Below are positions 9,920 to 18,011 of a stretch of DNA of 64,000 nucleotides, one piece after another. Made by a program: the position numbers and the translations under genes. Below the pieces are notes generated by a model, which did no database searches, was not told the origin of the DNA, and was given only the letters and a program-made list of their open reading frames with translations. Within the stretch, counting starts at the first letter, position 1. Every line of letters begins with the position of its first letter. Source of the DNA: Clostridium ihumii AP5 (GTDB lineage: Bacteria > Bacillota > Clostridia > Clostridiales > Clostridiaceae); contig NZ_CCAT010000045.1 of the NCBI RefSeq assembly GCF_000612845.1, positions 62,001 through 126,000 on the forward strand, written 5' to 3'.

Positions 9920-10636
9920 TTGCCTTATTGTCCTAAGTGCGGTGTTGAGGTAGATTATAATATTAATGAGTGTCCACTATGTGAATTTTCAATTCCCAAA
10001 GTGCCTTTAGAAGACAATTTAGAACCTGTTTCTAAATTTCCTAAAGCTATTAATACATATCCACATCATCATGAACAACTAAAGAAAACTATTTTTTTAA
10101 TTTCTATGTCTATTGCAATTTGTATTATTGTAATAGCAATACTTCAAAATATTTATTTTTATAAAACTATAACTTGGTCTAAATACAGTACAGTATCATT
10201 ATTTTGCGGTATAATATATCTTTACATAATACTTAAAGCTAATCTATCTTTAGATAATTTTATATGTGCATTTGGAGCTAATACATTTTTTCTATTGGTA
10301 TTATTAGATGCATTAAATAGCACCTTAGATTGGTCTATAACACTTGGATTACCTTTTACCTTATTAGCTACTATTTTCATTATAGCTATTATAAAGATAA
10401 TACGTAAAAGTGACATCCGTGGTTTCAATATAGCAGCATATATAATACTTTTTTCTAATTTATATTGTATATGGATAGATTCTTTAATTTGTTATAATTT
10501 TAAAAATGATATACGACTTACTTGGTCACTAATAGTTTCATTTATTTGTGTACCTTTGTTTATTTCATTACTATATATACATTATAAACTACCAGCTAAA
10601 TACAAAGAAAAGTTTAAAAAGAAATTTCATATATAA
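9920..10636 (+). CDS. zinc-ribbon membrane protein (DUF6320-like), copy 2
   Basis: TTG 9920 is taken as start: GGAGGTGATT (9907-9916) is a near-perfect ribosome binding site, and the product then opens MPYCPKCGVEV, like copy 1, and has the same 238 residues. A start at 9905 would lie inside the binding site. The Cys4/Cys7/Cys18/Cys21 ribbon is kept, as are the six or so membrane segments and the KKKFHI tail. It pairs with the acyltransferase immediately upstream. Confidence 0.72.
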   Translation: MPYCPKCGVEVDYNINECPLCEFSIPKVPLEDNLEPVSKFPKAINTYPHHHEQLKKTIFLISMSIAICIIVIAILQNIYFYKTITWSKYSTVSLFCGIIYLYIILKANLSLDNFICAFGANTFFLLVLLDALNSTLDWSITLGLPFTLLATIFIIAIIKIIRKSDIRGFNIAAYIILFSNLYCIWIDSLICYNFKNDIRLTWSLIVSFICVPLFISLLYIHYKLPAKYKEKFKKKFHI

Positions 10637-10645
10637 TTTTTAAAG

Positions 10646-10686
10646 CTTATTTTAGTTGTATATTTTGCCTCTAAAATAAGTTTTTT
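10646..10686 (+). terminator. terminator after module copy 2
   Basis: A 10-bp stem CTTATTTTAG/CTAAAATAAG with a 15-base loop, followed by TTTTTT. Confidence 0.8.
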
Positions 10687-10925
10687 CAAAATGCTTTAAA
10701 TAATTTTGATGCAAAATTAATATTTAAAATATTCTCAATATTAATTTAATTCCTTTTTACATTATAATTCGTTATTTTTCTAGTTTTTTCTACATATTTT
10801 TACATTCTTTCACTTGGTAACTGTAAAATATATAATTCTTTTTTGCATTTCTTTAAATTCAGCTAGAATTTGTATGAAACAGGAGCATTCATTAGATATT
10901 TTACCGAGATTTGTTAAAGTTTATA

Positions 10926-10954
10926 TTTATTTTATTATTCTATAGGAGTATAAT
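10926..10954 (+). promoter_or_regulatory. possible promoter of the Lys-rich lipoprotein
   Basis: TATAAT at 10949-10954 with a poor -35 (TTTATT, 10926-10931) at 17-base spacing, about 40 bases before the start codon. The 10690-10925 stretch before it holds no gene. Confidence 0.35.
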
Positions 10955-11000
10955 AAGGTCGTAGGAAAAAATATCTATTTAATTTTAGGAGGATTTGAAA

Positions 11001-11264
11001 ATGAAAAAAGTTCTTTCAATCGTATTAGCATCAGTTTTAACATTATCTTTAGTAGCTTGTGGAGGAAACAACACAAAAACTGAAAACAACGCAACTAAAG
11101 GAAACAACACTAAAACTGAAGAAAAAGCTAACAACAAAGCTGAAAATAAAAAAGAAGATAATAAAAAAGAAGATAACAAAAAAGAAGACGACAAAAAAGC
11201 TAACAACAAAGCTGATAACAAAAAAGCTGACAACAAAGCTGAAAATAAAAAAGAAAGCAAATAG
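11001..11264 (+). CDS. small Lys/Asn/Glu-rich lipoprotein
   Basis: An 87-residue precursor. ATG 11001 follows TTTAGGAGGA; an in-frame TTG at 10995 is too close to that site. Residues 1-20 form a lipoprotein signal peptide with lipobox SLVAC, followed by GGNN. The mature part is almost only K, N, E, D, A and T, with KKEDN units repeated three times and related KADN/KAEN units after. The DNA is a slipped-repeat tract of about 15-bp period. It is a disordered, highly charged surface-anchored tail with no domain; a spacer, cation or wall-polymer binding role is only a guess. Confidence 0.75.
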   Translation: MKKVLSIVLASVLTLSLVACGGNNTKTENNATKGNNTKTEEKANNKAENKKEDNKKEDNKKEDDKKANNKADNKKADNKAENKKESK

Positions 11265-11296
11265 TTTCTGTTTTATTTAAAGTGGTAAAGCTTTTA

Positions 11297-11345
11297 AATT
11301 AAAAAGAAAGGATTTTAATATTTTTAAATTCCTTTCTTTTTAATT
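11297..11345. terminator. bidirectional terminator
   Basis: A perfect 16-bp stem (11297-11312 with 11330-11345) between the lipoprotein and the converging small membrane gene. Confidence 0.8.
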
Positions 11346-11353
11346 TTAAAAAT

Positions 11354-11566
11354 TTATTTCTTTAACTGTTTATCAATTAAAAAAATAGCTATAATATCAC
11401 CTATAACTATAAATGCACACACTGTTATAAAAAATATTGAATTTTTATAACCTGCAAATAATATTCCAATCAAAAATATAATTATTTCAAAATTTAAACC
11501 TATCTTAAATTTTTTTAATTTTTTTTCATCCATAGTAATTTTATCCTTCTTTCTCACAGCAATCAT
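11354..11566 (-). CDS. small two-helix membrane protein, unknown
   Basis: Up to 70 residues: a basic N terminus followed by two hydrophobic helices (about residues 27-42 and 46-63 of the long form) and a KKLKK-like end. The start is uncertain. ATG 11566 has poor spacing, GTG 11557 follows AAGGG at 9 bases, and ATG 11533 (MDEKKLKKFK) follows GAAGGA at 10 bases. A short copy of the dispersed repeat begins at 11570, right against the 5' end. No function recognised. Confidence 0.5.
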   Translation of the reverse strand: MIAVRKKDKITMDEKKLKKFKIGLNFEIIIFLIGILFAGYKNSIFFITVCAFIVIGDIIAIFLIDKQLKK

Positions 11567-11569
11567 CCC

Positions 11570-11668
11570 TTATAGAATTCCAAGTTTAATGTTTAAATAA
11601 TACCTTTCATTCCTAATATTTAAAGTTGAAATACCTAAAAACTAAGTTTTAACTTGGATTCATATAAT
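11570..11668 (+). repeat. dispersed MITE-like repeat, short copy
   Basis: About 100 bases bounded by TTATAGAATTCCAAGTT and its near inverted copy AACTTGGATTCATATAA. Inside are only the CATTCCTAATATTTAAA block and one hairpin (AAAACTAAGTTTT). It looks like an internally deleted version of the 300-370 bp copies elsewhere in the window, and it shows the terminal inverted repeats most clearly. Confidence 0.7.
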
Positions 11669-11748
11669 ATCATATCAAAATTTCATAAAAAATAAATGCT
11701 CAAATCGAAATAAATTCAAGCATTTTATAATATAAAGTATTTTTAATA

Positions 11749-12228
11749 TTAATTCATACGGTTTATCAATTCCATATATATATTAGAATATTTAACATCT
11801 TCTTCTATTGAATTAAGTTTTTTTAGATTTTTATATTGACCTATTTCATTCCCCATTTTATTAAAAATAAGTGTATTTAATAAATATAATTGTTTAAAAT
11901 TTGGATATTTATTTAAATATTTTTTAGAAACACTTAATGCTTCATTAAATTTATTGCTAACATATAATGTGCTGACATACATTACTATTAAGTCAAATAT
12001 TATCTTATCTGAATATCTGATCTTATTTAATGCCTTATTATAAAACTCTATTGCTTTATTAAAATTTCTTACTTCCCTATATTTATTTGCTAGATTATAA
12101 TAAATATCTACTTCCCTATTAAATCTGCAATAACCATTAATACTACTAAAATTAGAAGGATTATTATATTCGTTAACCCTAAAATCAATTTCATCAATAT
12201 TAATTGTATTTGAATTTATTATACTCAA
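11749..12228 (-). CDS. TPR-repeat protein
   Basis: A 159-residue soluble protein starting at TTG 12228, which has AAGGGG 8 bases upstream. Residues about 40-130 contain at least two tetratricopeptide-like helix pairs (YNLANKYREVRNFNKAIEFY; FNEALSVSKKYLNKYP). It follows the HTH-TPR regulator by 49 bases on the same strand, so it is probably in its operon and may act as a partner or modulator. No enzyme motif is visible. Confidence 0.65.
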   Translation of the reverse strand: MSIINSNTINIDEIDFRVNEYNNPSNFSSINGYCRFNREVDIYYNLANKYREVRNFNKAIEFYNKALNKIRYSDKIIFDLIVMYVSTLYVSNKFNEALSVSKKYLNKYPNFKQLYLLNTLIFNKMGNEIGQYKNLKKLNSIEEDVKYSNIYMELINRMN

Positions 12229-12276
12229 CTTTTTATCCCCTTTTACCCTATATTGATTACATCTTCATTTAACTTT

Positions 12277-13584
12277 TTATATTATAAAATGTATTATGTC
12301 TTCTATACTCTCATAATCTTTTATTTCATTATAATATTTTATTAAATAGAAAATTAAATCTGTATTTTTTTCTAACATGTTATTTGATATTAATTCTAAT
12401 ACCATATTTTTTAGATTTCCCATCTCTTCTATATTTTCTTCTTCCATATTTATATTAAATAAATTTAATATAGCTTCAAATACAATATGTTTATTTTTAA
12501 CTTCAATTGCACACTTTAATGATTTTTTAAAATATTCTGCACATTCTTCTTTTGTATTTAGTAATTTTAGTGCCATAGCCATATCATAATATATTTTTTC
12601 TTCATTTTTTATTGTACCATTAATTTCTTTGCATATTTTTAAAGCTTTATTTAAATATTTCTGTAAATTTTTCCTATCTTTCAAACAACCATATATCTCC
12701 AAAATGTTAGATATATATAATAATTGAAGTTCAATATTATTAGAAGGAATTATCTTGCAAATTTCTTTTTCTATTAATAATGCTTCTAAAAATGACTTTT
12801 TATCTTTTAAGCACATTGCCTTTAAATTTAATATATTAATTTTTTCATATAAATTTTCATTTAAATACTTAGTATATCTTTCTTCTAATTGTTTTATTTT
12901 TTCAAGTTGATAGCTATAATTTTCTAAGTATTTGTAACAAATTATACTATTATAATGAAGTTCATATGATTCCTCTTCTTTAAGTTTTATTAAATTTATT
13001 TCGGCAAAATTTATAAATCTCAAAGCTTCATCAAATTTCTCTAATTCTATGCAGCATCTAATTAAATTAATCAATAAACTAAAAATCAAAATACCTTCAT
13101 CACCAATAATATAATTTTCATATGCTTTAATATAATAATTATATGCTTTAGATTTATTATCACAACTTAAAAATTTATCTCCTATTTTTTTAAATATAAC
13201 GCATTTCTTTTCTCTACAATTATATTTTTTTAAAAAATATTCTAGTTCATCAAATGAATACTCTATTGTGTCAATTTTATTAATAGGTGTGCTCTCAATA
13301 AATTCAATATAGTCATCACAAATTTTATTTACTTGAGAATGTACATCTTCAAGTAAATATTCTGGTGTTATAGAAAAATTTATATTTTTTTCACTACAAA
13401 ATTTATTTATATTATTTGATAGTATTTGAGCAACATTTTCAGTCAAATTTGCTTTATTATTTTCAATAATACTTATAAGATTTCTTGTAATCTCTCCACC
13501 AGTTATATCTTGTTGTTTTATTTTAAATTTTCTTCTAATTACTTTAATCTTTTCCCCCGGACTCAGAATTTCTATATTCTGCAT
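12277..13584 (-). CDS. HTH-TPR regulator (RRNPP-like)
   Basis: A 435-residue protein. ATG 13584 (MQNIEILSPGEKIK) is chosen because GAGAGGTG lies just upstream; a longer frame starts at 13599. Residues about 8-60 form an XRE-type helix-turn-helix (GEKIKVIRRKFKIKQQDITG, RNLISIIENNK). The rest is a run of TPR helix pairs (YNYYIKAYENY, FDEALRFINFAE, LQKYLNKALKICKE, AEYFKKSLKCA). This architecture is typical of RRNPP regulators (PlcR, Rgg, PrgX) that bind small secreted peptides. No classical secreted pro-peptide gene is next to it, though a 40-residue membrane peptide lies 1 kb upstream on the other strand. The peptide-binding role is inferred from architecture only. Confidence 0.7.
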   Translation of the reverse strand: MQNIEILSPGEKIKVIRRKFKIKQQDITGGEITRNLISIIENNKANLTENVAQILSNNINKFCSEKNINFSITPEYLLEDVHSQVNKICDDYIEFIESTPINKIDTIEYSFDELEYFLKKYNCREKKCVIFKKIGDKFLSCDNKSKAYNYYIKAYENYIIGDEGILIFSLLINLIRCCIELEKFDEALRFINFAEINLIKLKEEESYELHYNSIICYKYLENYSYQLEKIKQLEERYTKYLNENLYEKINILNLKAMCLKDKKSFLEALLIEKEICKIIPSNNIELQLLYISNILEIYGCLKDRKNLQKYLNKALKICKEINGTIKNEEKIYYDMAMALKLLNTKEECAEYFKKSLKCAIEVKNKHIVFEAILNLFNINMEEENIEEMGNLKNMVLELISNNMLEKNTDLIFYLIKYYNEIKDYESIEDIIHFII

Positions 13585-13629
13585 ACAAACACCTCTCATT
13601 CTATAATTGATTATATTACAACTACTTCT

Positions 13630-14190
13630 CCTTAAAATTATAGTGAAAATTTAAATTTAAAATTCATCAATAATTTCTAATAAAACTTATACTTTTAACT
13701 TAACTATTAATTAATTATTTATTTTATTTATGTAATATATAAAAATATATTTTTTTACTTACATATCTATAAATGCTATAAAAAATAACAATTTAATTAT
13801 TATCAACTATATACCTATTATGTAATTATATAGTTATACTTCTAATTTAATGTATATTTTGAAAATAGTAAATAGACTTAGTTTATAATTTAAAATATAA
13901 CCACAAATAGTACAAAAATTTAATTGTATGTTAATAATTAAATCATTTACTTTACTTTAAATCTTTTCTATTTAACTCTTTAAAATATTGCTAATTGGCA
14001 GTCATAATTAATATTATTTATATAATTTAATATATAATAATTTAATATTTTCCTATACTATACATTTATTATAATTTAAAATTATTTATTATATCTTTAT
14101 TTTAACTACCTTTATTTATAAATATATGAAAATTATATTATTATTGATAATTATATCATATTTGACTTAATTTTCTAAATATTTTTATGA
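13630..14190. other. gene-free AT-rich stretch
   Basis: More than 500 bases of very AT-rich sequence upstream of the HTH-TPR gene. No ORF with a ribosome binding site, no RNA signature and no repeat unit was recognised. Confidence 0.5.
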
Positions 14191-14194
14191 ACTT

Positions 14195-14529
14195 ATTTTA
14201 TCCTTTATCCTCCATCGATCATCGTTAAATTTCCTACAATATTTAAATCTTTCTTTCTCAACTAAAGTATTCATAACTTAAAGTTTCAGTTGAGAATTTT
14301 AAAGAATAATTTTTTATTAAATTTGCAAAGCCAATTAGTTGAAAACAATATAAAAACGTAGTTTTTATATGTTTCTATTTTAAATATTATGAATGAAATG
14401 AATAACATTAACCATCACTTTTCGCTATTTCCTCTTACTTTTTACTTGGTTCCCAACATGATATCAGAATAAACTGTAAACTAATAGTATCATTTGATAA
14501 AAATATTACTTTGAACTTGAAACTCTATA
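14195..14529 (-). repeat. dispersed MITE-like repeat, rearranged copy in reverse
   Basis: Bases about 14285-14529 read as the reverse complement of the repeat family. The left end is TTGAACTTGAAACTCTATA (14511-14529); the GAAATGAATAACATTAACC block, the TTGCAAAG hairpin remnant and AAAAACGTAGTTTTTAT are also present. Bases about 14195-14284 instead match the right-hand module in forward orientation (TTTATCC, ATCGTTAAAT, CTTTCTCAACT). The locus is therefore a head-on composite of two pieces. Confidence 0.55.
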
Positions 14530-14615
14530 TTCTTCTTGTTTATTATAAATGTATATAAATTAATTTAAATATATAATATAATTATTACTAAATTTAAATT
14601 TTAGGAGGTTCTATA

Positions 14616-14738
14616 ATGACAATAAAAAGCATTTTATTTATACCTATTTTATTAGTTGCCCTAATTTTAAACATTTATGTTATATGTGTAATTGTTAATT
14701 CTATAAGAAAATATAAAAAATGCAAAAACAAAAAATAA
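14616..14738 (+). CDS. 40-residue single-helix membrane peptide
   Basis: A short ORF with a strong TTAGGAGG site 6 bases before ATG. The product starts MTIKS, has one long hydrophobic helix (about residues 6-29: LFIPILLVALILN then IYVICVIV) and a basic tail SIRKYKKCKNKK. It stands alone between the repeat copy and the oxidoreductase genes. This shape fits a small membrane regulator, a type I toxin-like peptide or a small subunit. A possible hairpin (TATCATTA/TAATGATA, 14773-14795) follows without a T-run. Confidence 0.6.
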   Translation: MTIKSILFIPILLVALILNIYVICVIVNSIRKYKKCKNKK

Positions 14739-14875
14739 TACTATAATTAATATTTTTAGTAGTTTGTTTTATTATCATTATATTTATTAATGATAGTCAT
14801 AAAATTTCTATATTTTACACAACGTAAAAATCCACATATAATTTATTCATAAAGTGTTACGGGGAGGATTTTAAT

Positions 14876-16294
14876 ATGTATGATGTAATAATTATTGGTG
14901 CTGGTGTAATTGGTTCTTCAATTGCTAGAGAAGTATCTAAATATAATTTAAATACTTTAGTTCTTGAAAAAGGAGAAGACGTATCTGTTGAAGTTTCTAA
15001 AGCTAATAGTGGTATAGTCCATGCTGGATTTCATTTTGATGATACAAACTTAAAAGGAAAATTAAGTCTTAGAGGAAAAACCTTAATAAAAGATTTATCA
15101 AAAAAATTAGACTTTCCATTTAAAGAAAATGGTTCTTTAGTTTTAGCTTTTAATAATGATGATTTATTAGTTTTAGCTAAATTTAAAGAAAATGCAGATA
15201 AGCGTGGAATTGATACAAAACTCCTTACTAAAGAAGAAATTTTAAATATGGAACCTAACATAAATGCTAATGTAATTGCAGCTCTATATTGTAAATCTTC
15301 TGCTATTGTAAACCCTTATGAAATGACAATAGCACTTGCTGAAAACGCATGTGAAAATGGTGTTAACTTTAAATTTAATTCTAAAGTTATTAATATAGAA
15401 AAACATAATGACATTTTTAATGTCTTTACTGAAACTGATAAATTCGAAAGTAAAATCATAATAAATGCTGCTGGCATTTATGGAGACACTATAAATAATA
15501 TTTTAAGTGAAAACAAATTGCATTCCATTGGAGTTAAAGGTGAATATTGCTTATTTGATAAAGTTGCTGGTGGTATTATAAATTCAACTTTATATCCAAT
15601 TCCAACTAAAGAAAGTAAAGGTGTTTTGGTAACTCCTACTACTGATGGAAATCTATTAGTAGGACCTAATGCTGAGTCTACCGATGGCTTAAGTAATACC
15701 TATGTTTCTTCTAGTACATTAAGTAATATCTTAAACACAGGAAAGAATTATGTTAATAATCTACAAACTAATAGAGTTATAACTACCTTTGCAGGGGTTA
15801 GACCTAAACTTCAAGAACACACTGATTTTATAATTGAAGAATGTTCTGATGTTAGAAACTTTATAAATGTTTTAGGCATTGATTCCCCTGGGTTAACTGC
15901 GGCACCTGCTATAGGTGAATATGTATCTACTATAATTCAATCTTTAATTTTCACTACAAAAAAAGAGAATTTTAAAGATATCAGAAAAGGAATTTTAAAG
16001 TTTTCTAGTTTATCTTTATCTGAAAAAAATAAATTAATAAAATCAAACCCACTATACGGCAAAATTATATGCCAATGTGAAATGATTACTGAAGGTGAAG
16101 TAGTTGATGCAATAAATAGACCATTAGGTGCAACAACATTAGATGCTGTAAAAAGACGTACTCGTGCTACTATGGGTGGGTGTCAAGGTACTGGTTGTAT
16201 GTTACCAGTTTTAAATATACTATCTCGTGAACTAAATAAAGATATAACTAGTATTAACAAAAATAATACTAATTCATTTATAGTAACTAAATAG
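14876..16294 (+). CDS. GlpA-like FAD-dependent oxidoreductase with BFD-type iron-sulfur domain
   Basis: 472 residues, GGGGAGGA before ATG. The N terminus has the FAD dinucleotide motif (GAGVIGSSIA) and a DAO/glycerol-3-phosphate dehydrogenase fold (SGIVHAGFHF, VLGIDSPGLTAAPAIGEYV). The C-terminal 75 residues form a BFD-like [2Fe-2S] domain with Cys pairs CQC and GGCQGTGC. This is the arrangement of clostridial anaerobic glycerol-3-phosphate dehydrogenase. The next gene, 13 bases on, encodes a second FAD/NAD(P) oxidoreductase, so the pair probably forms one complex. The substrate could be glycerol-3-phosphate or a related 2-hydroxyacid. Confidence 0.75.
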   Translation: MYDVIIIGAGVIGSSIAREVSKYNLNTLVLEKGEDVSVEVSKANSGIVHAGFHFDDTNLKGKLSLRGKTLIKDLSKKLDFPFKENGSLVLAFNNDDLLVLAKFKENADKRGIDTKLLTKEEILNMEPNINANVIAALYCKSSAIVNPYEMTIALAENACENGVNFKFNSKVINIEKHNDIFNVFTETDKFESKIIINAAGIYGDTINNILSENKLHSIGVKGEYCLFDKVAGGIINSTLYPIPTKESKGVLVTPTTDGNLLVGPNAESTDGLSNTYVSSSTLSNILNTGKNYVNNLQTNRVITTFAGVRPKLQEHTDFIIEECSDVRNFINVLGIDSPGLTAAPAIGEYVSTIIQSLIFTTKKENFKDIRKGILKFSSLSLSEKNKLIKSNPLYGKIICQCEMITEGEVVDAINRPLGATTLDAVKRRTRATMGGCQGTGCMLPVLNILSRELNKDITSINKNNTNSFIVTK

Positions 16295-16307
16295 GAGTGT
16301 GATTCAT

Positions 16308-17207
16308 ATGAAAGAATTTGATGTTGTTATAATTGGTTCTGGTGCTAGTGGATTAAATTTAGCCTTAAATCTAATGGAACTTGGAATTAAAAATCTTTTA
16401 ATTGTTGAAAAAGATCCTATAATTGGTGGTCGTTTAAATACAGCAACTTACAACATAAGTAAAAATGCAAATATTATAGGTGTAGAGTATAAAGATGATT
16501 TATTAACTAAAATAAAACAAAATGCTATACAAGTTTTAACTAATACCCTTGTAACTAAAATAGACAAAAATACATTAACTGTTTCTAACTCTTTAGATGG
16601 AATTTTTAATATAATGTCTAAAGTAATTGTGCTTTGTAATGGCTCAAAAGAAAAAGGCATAAATACTTTAAATATAGATAGCAATAGACCTTCCGGAATC
16701 TTTACAACAGTTGCTACTGAAAAAATCTTAAATTCTTTTCATGCCTTACCAGGTAAAAATATAAGTTTTTTAGGTTTTTCTGATACTGGAAAAGAAATTT
16801 TTAAAATTTTAAAAAGTAAAGGAGTCCATATTTCTTCTATAATATGTACTGATGATTTAGATACACTAAATGATATTCCTACTGAGTTAATTTATAAAAA
16901 TTATAAATTAGTTAAAGTAAATGGAAACGGTAGATTAACATCTATTGAAATTACTAATAATTATGATAAAAAGGTATTATCTTGTGATACATTAATATTG
17001 TCAGAACCGGCAATTCCTGATTCATTACTTGCAATGCGTAGTAACATTCCGCTTGAAAATGGAGTTCCTATTTTAAATGAGAATTTTCAAACAAAGGTAA
17101 GTAATATATTTGTTATTGGAAATGCTGCTTATATACATAATTCTATAGAAGAAATTGAATTAAATTCTAAAAAAGTTTCCTATATAATATTTAATACTTT
17201 AAAATAA
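16308..17207 (+). CDS. FAD/NAD(P)-dependent pyridine nucleotide-disulfide oxidoreductase-like protein
   Basis: 299 residues from ATG 16308, which has TAGGAGTGTG upstream (the GTG at 16299 lies in that site). It has a GSGASGLNLA FAD motif near the N terminus and a second nucleotide site around ISFLGFSDTGKEIF (NAD(P)H). It ends with an NIFVIGNAA motif typical of this superfamily. The active-site CxxC of disulfide reductases is absent. Coupled to the GlpA-like gene, it probably transfers electrons between its flavin, the partner's iron-sulfur centre and NAD(P). Confidence 0.72.
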   Translation: MKEFDVVIIGSGASGLNLALNLMELGIKNLLIVEKDPIIGGRLNTATYNISKNANIIGVEYKDDLLTKIKQNAIQVLTNTLVTKIDKNTLTVSNSLDGIFNIMSKVIVLCNGSKEKGINTLNIDSNRPSGIFTTVATEKILNSFHALPGKNISFLGFSDTGKEIFKILKSKGVHISSIICTDDLDTLNDIPTELIYKNYKLVKVNGNGRLTSIEITNNYDKKVLSCDTLILSEPAIPDSLLAMRSNIPLENGVPILNENFQTKVSNIFVIGNAAYIHNSIEEIELNSKKVSYIIFNTLK

Positions 17208-17236
17208 TATTAAATATTTTTAACATACATCCTTCT

Positions 17237-17263
17237 AAGCCTATTAGTACCCCTAATAGGCTT
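17237..17263. terminator. bidirectional terminator
   Basis: An 11-bp stem AAGCCTATTAG/CTAATAGGCTT with a 5-base loop between the converging oxidoreductase and Crp/Fnr genes. Confidence 0.8.
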
Positions 17264-17267
17264 AATT

Positions 17268-17960
17268 CTATTTCAAAAAATTTCTAACTTCTTTAGATAT
17301 TTCACATAATTTTTTTTCATCTAAAATAATAAATTTATCTTGCTCCTTTTTTATATACCCTTTTTCTAAAAATTTATTTATTGTATTATATATACTTTTT
17401 CTACTCATATATAGTTGTTTTGATAACTCATACATACTTTTGCATTTAAATATACCATTCTCTGAATTTTCCAATATATAATGTGCTAATCTTTCTTCTA
17501 TTTTAAAAAGATTCTTTATAAGTGATTTTTTATAAATTAAATATATTCTCTTGCTAGTTTTAAATAAAAATAGACTTAGAAATTTATCATTTTTCTTTAG
17601 CTTTTCTAATGTTTGTTTATTTATTTTAAGTAAAGAAACATCTGTAATTGCTATAATATCTCCCCTAAAATCTTGATCATACATATAGCTTATCTTACCT
17701 ACAAATTCATTTTCTGAAAGAGTATCCACAAGTAGCCTTTTCCCATTCATAGTTAAACATTCCACCATTACGCTTCCATTAAGTATAAAAAATATCTCAT
17801 CAAAATCATCTTCACTTTGCACTATATACGTTCCTTTTTTATATATAACATTTTCAATTTCATCTTTATACATCTCTATATGATCATATATACATGTGTC
17901 ACTTATCTTCATAAATTCCTCCAAATCATAATGAAATAATTTACCATTATATAATAACAT
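17268..17960 (-). CDS. Crp/Fnr-family transcription regulator
   Basis: A 230-residue regulator. Residues about 25-125 form a cyclic-nucleotide-binding-type beta barrel (KKGTYIVQSEDDFDEIFFIL, LLVDTLSENEFVG), followed by a long dimer helix and a C-terminal winged helix (MYELSKQLYMSRKSIYNTIN). The N terminus has no Fnr-type cysteine cluster. It lies directly downstream of hpdBCA on the same strand but behind a hairpin. A 17-bp perfect palindrome upstream of hpdB is a candidate operator. Control of hpd or of the converging oxidoreductases is inferred from position. Confidence 0.8.
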   Translation of the reverse strand: MLLYNGKLFHYDLEEFMKISDTCIYDHIEMYKDEIENVIYKKGTYIVQSEDDFDEIFFILNGSVMVECLTMNGKRLLVDTLSENEFVGKISYMYDQDFRGDIIAITDVSLLKINKQTLEKLKKNDKFLSLFLFKTSKRIYLIYKKSLIKNLFKIEERLAHYILENSENGIFKCKSMYELSKQLYMSRKSIYNTINKFLEKGYIKKEQDKFIILDEKKLCEISKEVRNFLK

Positions 17961-17971
17961 ATAAATCTATA

Positions 17972-18007
17972 AAAGGCTCTTAACTAACACTTTAGTTAAA
18001 AGCCTTT
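17972..18007 (-). terminator. hairpin after hpdA
   Basis: A stem AAAGGCTCTTAACTAA / TTAGTTAAAAGCCTTT with one mismatch, placed 5 bases after the hpdA stop. The T-run is short, so read-through into the Crp/Fnr gene is possible. Confidence 0.65.
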
Positions 18008-18011
18008 GTAA

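Noticed and set aside
10985..11260. Minus-strand ORF of about 90 residues, Leu/Ser/Phe-rich
   Set aside because: It is the antisense of the Lys-rich lipoprotein's repeat tract, lacks a ribosome site and has composition expected of a shadow frame.
14812..14830. TTTTAC-N5-GTAAAA inverted repeat before the GlpA-like gene as a Crp/Fnr site
   Set aside because: Arms differ from the hpdB palindrome and the site is weak; no support beyond short symmetry.
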